Part shown: piece after piece, positions 1 to 11,381 of the stretch
Layout: each line of letters starts with the position of its first letter
Position numbering within the stretch: position 1 is the first letter of the stretch
Assembly (NCBI GenBank): GCA_024811115.1
Contig: JAKOGH010000763.1
Coordinates: 62,001-126,000, forward strand
Length of the DNA stretch: 64,000 bases
Direction of reading: 5' to 3'
Source of the DNA: Terana coerulea
Taxonomy: Eukaryota > Basidiomycota > Agaricomycetes > Polyporales > Phanerochaetaceae
Notes under the pieces: model-generated
Told to the model about the DNA's origin: nothing
Seen by the model: only the letters and a program-made list of their open reading frames with translations
Database searches by the model: none
Program-made: the position numbers and the translations under genes

Positions 1-1469
1 TTACGCCCGAAGGGTCTCCACCGCGCGGGAACAAGGGGCTCGTTTCGCAGCCGCTTGAGGAGGACACAGAAGATGCTGATGGTGTATGTCGCCATGAGTG
101 CCACAACGGAGATACTAAGGAACGCGTTGAACGCCGCGGCCGAGCCGATGTTGATGAGGCTGAAGACGACGGTGTAGAGGATGGTGACGATAATGGAGTT
201 GACCGGCGCGTTGTAGCCTGTATGGACTTTCCCAATGAATTGAGAGAACGGAAGGCCTTTGTCCCGGGCGAAGGCAAACGTCTGTCGAGAAGTGCTCGCC
301 ATGCAGGAGGTCGCGATGAACACCAGCAGCAAGAACAGGACGAACGTCAGGCCGGTCGCGCCCGCCGGCGAGGTGGTCATCTGGGAGAAGAGGTACACGA
401 TGGGGTAGCCGGTCGGGCTCGCGAGCGCATCCGCGGTGTTGCCGATGCAGAAACAGTACGTGACGAGGACGATGAGGGTTGGCGGCATGTTGGCGAGGTA
501 CGCCCACCACATCGAGCGCGGCACGACGAGACCCGACTCTTGCGTCTCCTCCGCCATGTGTGCGGCGGCATCCTCGCCCACGAGTGCGAACATCGCGGTT
601 ACTTGGCCGATGAGCACGGCGACGCCGGGGTTGTTCCAGCCCGTGCCGTTGTCCTGGAAGACCAGGAGCGCCTGGTTGCCTGACTGCTTCACAGGTGCCA
701 TGGCCCACATTGCCGCCACGAATGGCACGAAGGACACGAAATGTAAGACTGCAAAGACTCCTTCCAGGAGAGCGAGAATATGGGCTGCAAAGATGTTGAA
801 AAGACCTATAAAAACAGCTCAATAAAATTGATAGAGTCATATTGCAGTAGCGTACTCACCGATGCCTGTGACAAACGCAATGCCAAGCAATGTCTGGTGC
901 CATCTCTGAGGGATGTAATCCGGGCTGTTAAGTATAATCATAGCCTGCACTACTTCCGCGAACAGGAATGCGTTGACGAGGACGGCATCTTGCCAAGCAA
1001 GCGTGCTGAGCCAGCCCTGCGTATAGCTCAAAATCTTCTGGTATTTCCGCGGCGCGAACTCAGATACCTGCACAATTCAGAGAACATATCAGCTACTTGT
1101 ACAATAAAGACTGGTAAAACGCACCCAGTGGTATTGCCCTCCAGCAGTGGGCGCCATGCTCGCCATCTCAGCAAGCGATAAGACGATGAACGACTGCCCG
1201 AAGTATCCCCAGATGCACGACCAGAAGAGACCCGCTGTCCCGCCCGCGACAAGGGCCGGCGACGAGGCCAGGAGCAGCAGTTCCCAGGTGCCCATCAAGC
1301 AGCTCGTGAGCGCCATCGAGGTCACGAAATTGAAGTTGCGGACGAACTCCTGCTTCTTGCCCATACGCTTCATGTCTCTATGGTCGTTGGCGGCGCCGTG
1401 GTAGACTACAGGCTCTGCTACGTCGTTGATACCGGAGGCCATGATAACTGCCTCTTGTTTTTCGGACAT
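1..1469 (-). CDS. APC-superfamily amino-acid/GABA-choline type permease, copy 1 (3' part cut by window edge)
   Basis: Polytopic plasma-membrane transporter expected to import amino acids or related amines by proton symport; substrate not deducible. Exons run 1469-1125, 1067-860 and 805-1 (open at the edge). Introns are GT-AG, the first 57 nt long. The start ATG at 1469 begins MSEKQE, identical to the paralogue at 25643. Visible hallmarks are the early 'GTWELLLLASSPALVAGG' helix, 'LAEMASMAPTAGGQYHWVSE', and a long third exon holding the remaining helices. The frame is intact throughout, unlike copy 2. The gene lies in an inverted duplication with 25643-27473 and transcribes out of the window. 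Family assignment is secure; UGA4/HNM1-like subfamily is inference from general resemblance. Confidence 0.9.
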
Positions 1470-2083
1470 GGTGGGTGTGCAGTGATGCCTGGCGACCCTG
1501 AAGATAGCGGCCAGCTTCGCATTAAAAACGCAGAGGTGGTATTTAGACGTGTGACCTCGGGGAAGCTGATACTCAGTTCCACGTGCATCTGAGAAGCTGC
1601 TCGCAGCTGCGGGTGTTCCTCCGATAGGGCTCGGGAACGGTGGTAAGAGGATAGGCTTTGATTCCTTCACATACAAACGAGCAGAAGTCCCACGGAAGAT
1701 GTGCATTACCGAGACAGTGCTTGGATAGGTGGATCGTAAAATCCTTCTTGAGAAAGGTCCTGCGCTTGGGAGAGGCAGAGATTATTACTCTATACAAAAA
1801 CATCCGACGTACACTCACCATGCTGTACCTGGGATCGTCTGAGGCAAAATCATGTTTGGGTCTGCAGGATGAGCACAAACAGATACCGCCAAAACCTGAT
1901 ATTCATGACTTCCACTAATTTCCGCGTCGTCTTGAAGATCCTATCGAGAAGACAGGCTTTTGCGTTGGAACGGACACTGGAGACATCGGTGATACCCAGA
2001 AAAAGCAACTCCGCCTTGTCACGCGCTAGACAACGGAGCGCCCAATTACGCCACGACGATACCGGTGGCGTAATGTTGACCTT
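1..2083 (-). repeat. Left arm of a large inverted duplication (permease gene plus upstream flank)
   Basis: The permease and about 600 bp upstream reappear in opposite orientation near 24950-27473. Upstream similarity is visible up to about 2083: 'cgccacgacg' at 2048 and 'gtggcgtaatgttgac' just after it match the reverse complement of 24947-24980. Translations of the non-coding flank (1870-2050 against 25030-25220) are also largely alike. The coding part has diverged at many third positions, so the duplication is not recent. The arms are separated by about 23 kb containing SMC3, ALDH and SSP1/2. Confidence 0.8.
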
Positions 2084-2318
2084 AACCTACGAGGCTACAA
2101 GCCCAGAAAATAAATTCGTAACTGCCACACGAGCTACGCCTGTGTCAAGTGGTCAGTGAGAAACAGTCGATACCACTTCGCGTCTCGTACCAGCGTAGCT
2201 AATTGAGATCCGGTCCTTTAGTTGTCAGAAAAGCGAGTGCCGAACGGAGTCTTCTGAGGAGTCATATCCTTGTGATGCAAACCAGGTAAGCGTCGATCAT
2301 AACCAGGTTATTGAAGAC
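1470..2318. other. Upstream region of permease copy 1, no gene
   Basis: This stretch contains the duplicated 5' flank of the permease and then unique sequence. ORFs here are mirrored as equally weak ORFs in the other arm and lack codon bias, so I call none of them genes. I see no clear TATA box. Confidence 0.6.
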
Positions 2319-2665
2319 GTAAGATAGACCTACGCGAATTCCGACTACGTCACGTGCGTAAGCGCCGTCACACTTGGCTGTTGAGAAACCGTGCAAAAAC
2401 ATCTCCTCCATGACCATTAGAGTAGGTGAAAAGTGTCTCTAGTCGATATTTGGTATGGTCCATATGTATATTTGACAAGCCAAACATCTTGAAATATATG
2501 AATCTGGAAGGAGGAGTTAATACCCCAGTACCAGAGACTCTGGCAGAACGCCTACATGGTAATAAGCGACCGGGACTTATAACACAGGTCCGCTACTTTC
2601 CGGGGCTTGCACGTGATGGTCACAGTGTGACGACAGCTGCTGGAATTCGCGTAGGTCTATCTTAC
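2319..2665. repeat. MITE-like element with perfect 24-bp terminal inverted repeats
   Basis: Positions 2319-2342 (starting gtaagatagacctacg) and 2642-2665 are exact reverse complements over 24 bp, enclosing about 300 bp without coding capacity. Shorter matched blocks (cgtcacac and cacgtg) lie just inside both arms. I could not see a convincing target-site duplication. It may be a non-autonomous DNA transposon remnant or a simple inverted duplication. Confidence 0.5.
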
Positions 2666-2699
2666 CAGTGTGCAACTTTATTGTAGAGATACGCTTAGG

Positions 2700-3420
2700 G
2701 CGCTTCCTCCACGAGGTTTTCCTTCTCGGCCTTTCTGGGCTCGTCCTTGCACTTGCAGGTGAGTGCCTCGAGTTCCTCGCATTTGCTATTCCACCCTGCG
2801 ATGCCATAATTAAGGGCTGCAATCCGCAACCGATACTTTCTCCCTGACTTCACCATGCTTCTTGCGAATGTCGTTGACGCCTGTCTTGTCCTTCACCTCC
2901 ATGGTAAGAAACTGCTGGGCGTGGTCTTCTACAATGCCCCGGAGGTCAGGGTTGTCGGCCGCCAGTCACTCGTCTTCCGCCTTCATGTCCTCATTCTCCG
3001 TGACGAGGTCCTCCAGCTTGGAGAAAGCTGCTTCGAGCTTAGCAAGAGCCTTCTTGGCTACGAGTTCGCCCTTGTCTGCCTCCAGAACTACCACCTTGCC
3101 TGCAAACTCTTTGACTGTGAAGGTATTCGCAACGCGCTCGGCATTCATGGTGAACAGCTTAGCCAGCAGCTGAGCGTTTTCATCCTCCAGGATAATGATC
3201 TCTTTTTGAGAAAGACGATGACGTACATCAGCTGATTCTCCTGTTCTCGCAGGTGCCGTCCTTGCATCGGACGTTTTCGCCGAGTAAGCACTCGCCAAGT
3301 GTTAAGTCGTCCTCCTGCTCGTCGAAACTGGAGTTCTACAAGAGCTTCAAGACAGGGGAGAAAGGCAGGAACTTGGATGATGTCTATCTGCCATAGTGAG
3401 GAATATGAGTGACTGTTCAA
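2700..3420 (-). pseudogene. Frameshifted coiled-coil protein gene or remnant
   Basis: On the minus strand the reading runs through charged heptad-like sequence rich in E, K, A and L ('KLEAAFSKLEDLVTENEDMK' in 2966-3298). A stop follows 'KAEDE' near 2970, after which the same frame continues with plausible coding sequence ('LAADNPDLRGIVEDHAQQF'). A frame change at about 2820 leads into 'NSKCEELEALTCKCKDEPRK'. Upstream, another frame change falls in the T5 run at 3203-3207, joining 'REQENQLMYVIVFLK' to 'KEIIILEDENAQLL'. No start or complete exon set can be drawn. It is either decayed or, given homopolymer indels elsewhere, an intact gene with sequence errors. I do not recognise the family. Confidence 0.4.
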
Positions 3421-5526
3421 AAAGTGTGGCGCAGTCTACTAACCTCCAGAGCTTATAGCCTAGACGGAACTTCCGCAGCGTCCAACTCATGCTCTGCAGC
3501 AGTGAGCGGCGACCCCTTTGAAGACTTGAGTGAAGCCAAAACGATCTGCCGTTACTTCGTTACATAACAGCCGTACGGTCCTTTCAGGGCCAGATGTGCC
3601 GCAAGTGCATGTAGCATCTTCAAGGGCAGCAGTATCACTGACTTCAAGAGGAATCATCGCTAGTCCAGTGCGAGTTGAGAGAAGGAGCCGAGCCGTGTCG
3701 ACATGTTCGTTAGCGGGAGGGGTAACACCGTGCATGGTTGCGGGGAGCCTGAACGAGGAATTAGTTGGTGCCGAGGTGTACGCTGGAAGTTATAAAAGCA
3801 AATGGTGGCTCACCTCGAGGGCGCGCCGTTGTATTGAGAGCAGCAGTGACTGCCAGTCTCAGGCGGAACGGTGGCCAGCCTCCGATCAGGTAGACTCGGG
3901 GGTGCCTGGCGTCTTACGATACAGCAAAGCAGAGGAACATTTTCTTCATTTCTCTGAAGTAATTGCATGGTATTTGAGTGGATGATGGGAGATTCCAGTT
4001 CAGGTGTTGGCCGGCAGCAAGAGTTGAGAGGGGCGGGACGCCCGCCGTATTGCCCGACATGCGCACTTATGTAAGCGCTCCGTCGCTCCGCCTTCGGGGA
4101 CCGGCGGCAAGCGTCGCATCTTTTCCTCGTCCTGCCAATTACAGCTGCAGCTTCAAGCCCTAAGAAAAGCTAAGAAATCACCATGACGAGCAGGGTCGCT
4201 TGCTCGACTGGTAGCGACCATAGTCTCCGCTAAATTCTTTCTGGCGGCGTATCTCTTGCAGACCGTATGTACTAAGCAGCATTGTTACAGTGAAACCGTA
4301 AACGAGCATCAAGTTGGCCAATGTGGAAAATAACAGTCTTCATCTGTATCTAGGACAAAAGAGCGGTCAGAAGAGTGGGATGGCATCCCAACGTTTTATA
4401 TCAGTTCGTTCTCGCTCTCAGAGGACTTCTTTACCCAGCTGAAAATTGGATGTAGACGTCACGTCGAGCCGCAGAGCCCCGCTGCTATAGTTGCCCACTC
4501 GCACAAGATGCGACTTTACGTACCTATGAACGCCTTCTGTCCAGACGAGTAGTGAGGCTTTAATATGCATTGTCGTGAAATGTTATGCCTACTGAGACAG
4601 CCACAGCAACACACCCCACTTCATCGTGAAGCGCAGCATCAAGTTCAACAATGAGACCAAAGCTATTGAGCTCGTAAATGGCGCCAATCACCATATTTCG
4701 TCCGACTTCTGCCCAAAAAAACATTTCCCGCGGGCTCACGGTTGTGCTTACGCTTGGACCAGCAGCATACCCGTACGTTTCCTTCTATCTTTTTCTCCAA
4801 TTTCGTATGGATGACTAACAAATGTGATGTATTAGATTAACTGGCAGGCGACAGTGGCGAACTTTCAGGTCTCCTTCGGCCGCGTCAAGCAGTCTAGCTT
4901 TAGAAAGACATGCGCGAGTCTGCGTTCGAGCGAACATTCAGGCCAAGGGGGTCCGTATCCGCTTGGCCTGAACCTCTAAGCTTTTACACCTATGTCCGTG
5001 CACCTGGAACTCTCGAACTAGAGTAAAGGATGTCTAGTATCAGAGTGCGTGAGTATAGATCTTCCAGCACCTAGCAGTCATCTGCACTTTATGCTGTCTT
5101 TTCCCGAATACCCGGAAAGAGCGGGATGTGCTTAAGTGGTCAGCTTTGCTCTTGTCATGATTGTACCATGCCTTACTCAGTCACTTAGCAGTGTGTGTCA
5201 TCACGCGCAAGTGGTAGTGCTCTGTCGCCGTTGAGGCTTTCCATCCCAATTCCATCCCCTGGCTTCGAAGACCAACCCCGTGCGAACCCGCTTGCTGCGA
5301 CTGAACGTTTGGCCTCGCTGGGCGTCTGCTTGTTGCTGCTGACATTAAGCTCCCATAACGGACCGCGCTGAGCCGCCACAACTTGCCTGTCGCCTGGATG
5401 CCACTTCCACACAACTCCGAACAGCAGAGATTCGTCCACATCAACAGGAAGAAGAAGCACGTTATTACGACCCTGCAATTCTGGGAAAAGCCCTGGAGCG
5501 CTGAAATGCTGTGGTGTTTGGAAGGT
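3421..5526. other. Intergenic region, no gene called
   Basis: About 2.1 kb without convincing genes. A short stretch at 4629-4770 reads 'KRSIKFNNETKAIELVNG' and could join across a possible intron to about 4836-4975 in the plus direction. It lacks a start, a promoter or a family match, so it is at most a gene fragment. The TATAAAAG at 3788 is followed only by an 11-codon ORF. Confidence 0.45.
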
Positions 5527-5533
5527 TATATAA
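5527..5533 (+). promoter_or_regulatory. TATA box of the aldehyde dehydrogenase gene
   Basis: TATATAA lies 91 nt upstream of the ATG at 5624. It is followed by a pyrimidine-rich stretch (ctcatctcctccgctcctac) typical of fungal transcription start regions. Confidence 0.65.
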
Positions 5534-5623
5534 GGCGGACAGAGTTTGGTCTGTTCACCTCATCTCCTCCGCTCCTACCCTACTCTCGAAAACTCATAGA
5601 ACCACCACAGAAGCCGGGCTAAG

Positions 5624-7687
5624 ATGCCAACTGTCTTCACGCACAAGTTTGACACGCCTTTGTACAAGGGTGCTGTCTCCGTGAACACAGGGCTCTTCAT
5701 TAACGGGGAGTTCGTCGACCCTATTGATAAGGAGACCATTGAGTAAGTAGTATCGTTAATATGTACAACAAATCTCTCTGACCTAATTCATTAGAGTTTT
5801 CAACCCAGGTATGCCGCGGTTTGCAGCTCAGGCCCATCTCAAGGTGAATACTGAATTATGCAGCGGACGGCTCTACCATCACGAAAGTGTCTGCCGGAAA
5901 TGCCAAGGACGTAGACATTGCTGTCAAGGCTGCGAAGCAAGCCTACAAGACGTCCTGGGGCCTGAAGGTTCCTGGTTCCGAGCGGGGAAAGCTGCTCAAT
6001 AAGCTCGCAGATCTCCTCGAGCAGCATCAGGACGCCTTTGCCGCCCTTGAGGCACTTGACGCTGGTAAGTCAGCCCGGCGCACGCTCATCTGTGAGATAT
6101 AATCAACGAGTGGCACGGCACAGGCAAGCACTTTTACCACGCGAAGATGCTAGATGTCTCCGACGCGATCCAGAACCTGCGATACTTCGCAGGATGGGCT
6201 GATAAGAACCACGGCCAGACCATTGAGGTGAGTATCTGTGTGGCACTCCTGCTGCGCCCTGCGGCCAGCTGACGTGACGCCGCCACTAGACAACCCCCGC
6301 AAAGTTTGCGTACACGCGTCATGAACCCATCGGCGTCGTCGTAAGTAACCTTCTGCCTCGCACCTGGTCATGCGTGCTCATGAGGTCATCGCAGGGCATG
6401 ATCGTTCCCTGGAACTTCCCTCGTAAGTCGGCGCCGCACGTCCGGCTTGCACAGGAGTCGCTCACGCCGGGCCTGTGCACAGTGATGATCGCGATCTGGA
6501 AGGTCGCACCCGCGCTCGCTACGGGGAACACCTTGGTGCTGAAGCCGTCGGAAGTGACGCCGCTCACAGCCCTGAAGCTCGCGGAGCTGGTGAAGGAGGC
6601 GGGCTTCCCGGCAGGCGTTTTCAACGTCATTCCTGGCTACGGCAACACTGCAGGCCAGGCCCTGACAGAGCACAAACTTGTTGGCAAGGTATCGTTCACG
6701 GGCAGCACCATCGTCGGGAGGAAAGTAATGGAGACTGCGGCAAAGTCGAACCTGAAGCGCGTCACGCTGGAGCTCGGCGGAAAGAGCCCGACTGTTGTCT
6801 TCGATGACGCGGACCTCGAGCAGGCCGTCAAGTGGGTGGCCTCCGGAATCTTGTAAGTTCACACCTGTCCAGAGACCCAAGCGTCGCTGATAAAATCTTT
6901 TGGCTAGCCACCACAGTGGGCAGATGTGCGCTGCAGGCTCCCGTATTTTCGTGCAAGAAGGGATTTACGACAAGTTCGTGGCTGCGTTCGCTGAGGCTGC
7001 AAAGAGCATCAGGCAGGGTGGTGGCTTCGAGCCAACCACTGACCAGGGGCCAGTGGTCTCCAAAGTCCAACTCGATGTACATCTCCACTCCTTTTATTCG
7101 GCATCAGCCGTCCTCTGACCCAATTTTCCGACAGCGCGTCCTCAGCTACATCGAATCCGGTAAGCAAGACGGCGCCAAGGTCATCGTCGGCGGCGAGCGC
7201 GGCTCGGGCAACGGCTATTTCGTACGGCCGACAATATTTTCGGACGTCACGCCGGACATGAAGATCGTGCGCGAGGAGATCTTCGGGCCCGTGGGCGTCG
7301 TCCAAAAGTTCAGCACGGAGGACGAGGTCATCGAGCGCGCGAACGACACGGACTACGGCCTCGCGGCGCACGTCTACACGCAGAACATCAGCCGCGGCAT
7401 CCGCATGGCCCATGCAATTGAAGCGGGATGCTTATTTGTGAGTGTGCCTAGCTTGCCGACGAGGTGTCGCTGTGCTGATGAGGTGTCATAGATCAACTCG
7501 GCGTCGGTATTGTGCCCCCAGGTTCCGTTCGGAGGCGTGAAGCAGTCCGGACATGGCAAAGAGATGGGCGAGTATGCGCTTGAGGCGTAAGTACTTTGCT
7601 TCTGACAAGCTTATGTGCGTTCTGACTATGCATTCTAGTTATACTATTGTCAAGGCTGTAAGCGTCAACCTCGGCGCGAACTTGTAG
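5624..7687 (+). CDS. Aldehyde dehydrogenase (NAD(P)+-dependent)
   Basis: Oxidises aldehydes to carboxylic acids; the family member is of the cytosolic/mitochondrial ALDH1/2 type. Eleven exons: 5624-5742, 5795-5808, 5864-6064, 6124-6227, 6290-6340, 6395-6422, 6483-6852, 6908-7076, 7135-7437, 7492-7586, 7639-7687. They sum to exactly 501 codons (500 aa). Visible motifs are the PWNFP substrate-channel motif, '[14 protein letters not shown]' (cofactor lysine), '[10 protein letters not shown]' with general base Glu at residue 268, and 'GQMCAAGSR' with catalytic Cys at residue 303. These positions match canonical ALDH numbering almost exactly. 'EIFGPV' and 'PFGGVKQSG' follow near the C-terminus. 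No targeting peptide is obvious, so a cytosolic site is likely. Exon 2 is only 14 nt. Confidence 0.96.
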
Positions 7688-7785
7688 GTCGGTATACATG
7701 TGTATAGTTCTACGTGGAATTTATATTACTTTGTATTATGACGCGTACGTATCGTTTACAGGGTCAACATGCTAGAGACCCTCCT

Positions 7786-10084
7786 CTATATTGACAAAGG
7801 CGAGACTGACTCGAAAGTAAGCGGCGATAAAAGCCTAGGAGTACTCGACAAGTCCAACCCTTCGCCCGGCGGAGCATCAGAGTATCTCCATGACACGCTC
7901 GCAATTGACCCAGGAGTAGGTGCGTCCGGTCGGAGGAATACAGACCGAGCCGAGGGTGTATATGCATGTGCCGTATGATAGGAATCGGTAATGTCCTGTT
8001 CATCGGTCGAGTAGCTTGGTGAGGTTGCATATGCATGAGCAGACGGAACCAGAAGATGGCTTCCACCGGAGTTCGAGCTCAGGAACATGCTGTCTCTGCT
8101 GTCGTCTCTGGCATCCGAACGGAGGTACGTCGACAAGCGGCTGGCGACTGAGCCTGGGGTGGGCGCACGAGGTCTGTGAAACGGCGAATGCAACTGCAAA
8201 GGCGACTCTGGCGGGCTCGCGTGGGTTGACCCAGAAACTTGCAAGGCGAGACTGAATGACGGTAGGGACGGCAACGAGAGCATGGGAGGCGAACAACGCT
8301 GCACCGGGGAAAGTGACATGTTTGACGCACAAGAGACCCTAGGACTGCCAAACGAGGCTCCGGAGGTCCTACTATCTACCTTGGGTCGGTTGTAGAGACG
8401 GGAGCTAGCATTGCGGCTGCGGCGGTTGCGACGTGGGCTCGCGGTAGGGGATGAGGTACCACGGAGAGTGGGGGTGCGTGTTATAGAGGCGGCGGACTGC
8501 AACGGTGACATTGGAAAGGAGAATCCTAGTCCCGCGCGCGACAGGGAGAACGCAGATTGTAAAGATATAACGCTACGGTGAGCGACGCTCTATAACACGC
8601 GAGGATGAGGACCGTTGTGCGGTGGACTGCATGCGCCACTTACCGCTTGCGAGCGACGGGGTGAGCCAAGATCGTCGAAGAGGGATGCAAGATCTGCAGG
8701 AGCGTGTCAGATTTCCACATGCAAATAATACATGTCCACTGACCCGAGCGACTTGCGAACAGTCTCTTCGACCAACATTCACCTGCGCATTTTCCCGCGC
8801 CGACGATTTGCTGGAAGGACGGAATAACCAGAGGAGGCTCTTCCATGAGCGGACTAGCCATTGTAAGAAATTCTTCGATCTCCGGACTGCAGCATAGCGG
8901 AGATAGAGAAGTAGATATCAACGGACTAAACGGCGACAAACGTAGCGAGCCACCAGAGAAGCCTTCGGGAGTTTCTAGAACGAATCTCGTCTCAGGTAGG
9001 TGAGAATCTTCGTCATGATAATAGTACGAATCAATGAGCTTGCTTGAGTCGGCGACAGAAGAAGCGCGAGTGATGTTATGGATAATGTCGCAGATCTCTT
9101 CGAGCCGAGGGACGATGGACATAGAAGAACCAGAGCCGATGGAGTCGAGCGCCGTCAGATAAGTATCCTCAGTGAGCGCGATGTTGTTTCTGAGAGGTGT
9201 CGCGTCAACCAGAGTTTCCAAGGAGTTGTCGGTCGCTGGTTCGGAATCGGAGTCACCGGACGAGGTGCCAAGGCAAGTCCTAAAGCCTTCTCCGGCAAAC
9301 TTGCAAGAGCTCAAGATGCTTGACGTATCCGTGACATCCGAGTCAGACTGTCCAAGGATACCCAGGTGGGAGTTCGTAGTAGATTGTTTTGCAGAGTGCC
9401 AGAAAGATATAGGAGCGTCTTCAATGCTTAGTGCTGTTGCGCTCGTAACGTCTCCAGAGGAAGAGAACAGTTGGGATGCGGAGTCCGGGTTCACGACTCG
9501 CATGGGATATCGCGAAGAGGCACTTGTTCTGAGAGAGGGAATGGTTGGATAATCTTGCAGAGAGGTATCCAGATCGTCTACAGATCCTATACTAGGGAAT
9601 CGTGGGAAGGGGACCGTAGACTGAGCGATGCCGTTCACGTCCATCGAACTGAATGCGTGGGACAAAGGAAAGTTTTGCATAGATGTTCGTGTCGCGGGAA
9701 CCTCGAGCGGTGCGGCCAGGTTTCGAGGAAGTTCATGAGATCGTGTTATGCCAGGAAGTGTAGTTCGGCGAGACGATCGAAGGCGTGGAGACGTGATTTT
9801 GAACTTCTCCTCTTGCGGAGAGTAGAGCAGGTCTGGGGGTCGGGTGTTGGAGGTCACAGTGTACACGTCGACGGTAACATCCACATTGAGAGCCGTTTGT
9901 GGAGTTCCTGGTTGCGCTGCTCGTACACGCCCTCGATACACCATGAAAGACTTGAGAACGGCCAACGAGACCAACACCACCGGGATGGACACAGCCAAAA
10001 GATTTCAACCGTAGACACTCCAGCCCGACCTGCAATCTCCTGAGACGATGTGGTTGCACTGGGGCCTGAGGCGGAAGGTGCCAT
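7786..10084 (-). CDS. Ser/Thr-rich single-pass membrane protein, function unknown (one apparent 1-nt frameshift)
   Basis: Exons 10084-8644 and 8572-7786 with an intron using gtaagt and CTCAC/TAG signals. The start ATG at 10084 gives a short 30-residue N-terminus rich in Ser and Ala, then one hydrophobic helix ('LAVSIPVVLVSLAVLKSF'). A basic stop-transfer segment and a roughly 680-residue Ser-rich, low-complexity tail follow, with many 'TPGS' and 'SP' motifs. The N-terminal frame and the helix frame differ by one base at the A4 run 9997-10000; adding one A gives 743 clean codons. Frameshift or sequencing error is unresolved. The tail looks disordered and cytoplasmic, likely phosphorylated. I recognise no domain. 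It is convergent with ALDH, whose stop lies 98 bp away. Confidence 0.7.
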
Positions 10085-11296
10085 AGCGAGTTTTAGAATG
10101 TAAAGACTGGATGAGCACCAGGCTCGGGTCGACAGCGAAAGCAGTGATGATGGTGTCGACTCTCGAGAAAGGTTCAACGCGAAAGCGGCGCCAGCGGCAG
10201 AAGGACTACCGTCACGTGCCCAATTTTGATCCGTCACCATTGCTTTGCTCTGATCCGTACCCGAGGTCGACCGCTTTGGGCCTTTGGCCAAGTTCAACTT
10301 TTGCGACCCCTGAGTGCGTTCAGCTATAGCATCTGAAGAAACGTATTGGTGTGTATACTAAAGACATACATTGCCACTTCGACAAAAAAAAAACCGCGAA
10401 ATTCAAAGTATTAATACTTATCATCAGTGGAGGAAATATTGAACGTCATGGTAAGTATATTTATTTCGGATGGCTTGAGTGATAACACCTCTTCAATATT
10501 ATACTTACCAATTGTGCTGAATAATTTGTTTACAACACAATCACCCAAAAATTATGTCGCGGCTTTGGAGAGGAAGCGACGAGCGAGTATGGTGCCTAGG
10601 AGCTGGGGCGCCTAATGCTGTATTTGGTCGTGTTAGGATCCGAGGCTGCTGCATAGCAACACCAAATAACTGTCGGGGGCGTTGTTGCCACGAGTTCGGC
10701 TCTTCATTTCGAACTGATCATCGACGTAGTATGTACTCTTTAGTTAGCCTTCCAACCTTGTCTGACGATTTAGGCTAGTATGACACGGGGCCGCAAACAC
10801 TGCGTGCATGGCCCCGGTTTAATGGATCCAGTTGCTCGGCGGGCCCGGCGCAGATGAGTAATCCGCCAACCAACCCAGCCCTTGCCCAACCGAGCTCAAG
10901 AAATGGCGAGCTGGTGCTATTTTGTATTCAAAAGGCACTTCTCTTCTACGGTTAGCCTCGGAAGCTCAGCGGAGGCTTTCCCCGAGATCCCATAATTTAC
11001 TCATGACAGATCGAGCTAGTCTTGGTCGAAGTACCAGCGGATGCAAGCGCTTCTGTGCCAGATCATTTGTATCCGTCATATCCGCTGCTAAAAACACCTC
11101 AGCTTCTTCCGAGATGCGTGTGGATAGCATACTTGCACAAGACTTGGTGCGCGATCGTATCCGCGTGCCCTGGCATCCGCGGCGGAAGCCCATAAATGGT
11201 AAGCAACTGTGCCATACACGTACATGCCTCGTATTCTACGCTAAGTATGCGCTCCCGCAACGGTGTGAGTGTGACCTGCTACTGTGGATAGGAAGG
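10085..11296. other. Intergenic region with an AT-rich patch
   Basis: Divergent promoter region between the Ser-rich membrane protein gene and the Gly-rich secreted protein gene. Positions about 10340-10560 are strikingly AT-rich, with a poly-A run at 10385. No gene is supported; the ORFs near 10922-11491 lack structure and overlap the downstream gene in another frame. Confidence 0.6.
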
Positions 11297-11304
11297 TATA
11301 TAAA
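11297..11304 (+). promoter_or_regulatory. TATA box of the Gly-rich secreted protein gene
   Basis: TATATAAA lies 85 nt upstream of the ATG at 11382, the same spacing seen for other TATA-driven genes in this window. Confidence 0.65.
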
Positions 11305-11381
11305 GCTATACAATTTTTCCGTCGAATTCTTCACCGAGTCAAGCATACCTGACTTCGAACACATCGCTTCCACTGTGCACC

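Noticed and set aside
115..840. 241-aa minus-strand open frame
   Set aside because: It is an out-of-frame shadow of the third exon of permease copy 1; the true frame runs off the window edge.
9854..10297. 147-aa open frame extending upstream of the Ser-rich membrane protein
   Set aside because: Only its part from 10084 to about 10001 is used; upstream lacks a good start, and downstream it runs out of frame with the helix.
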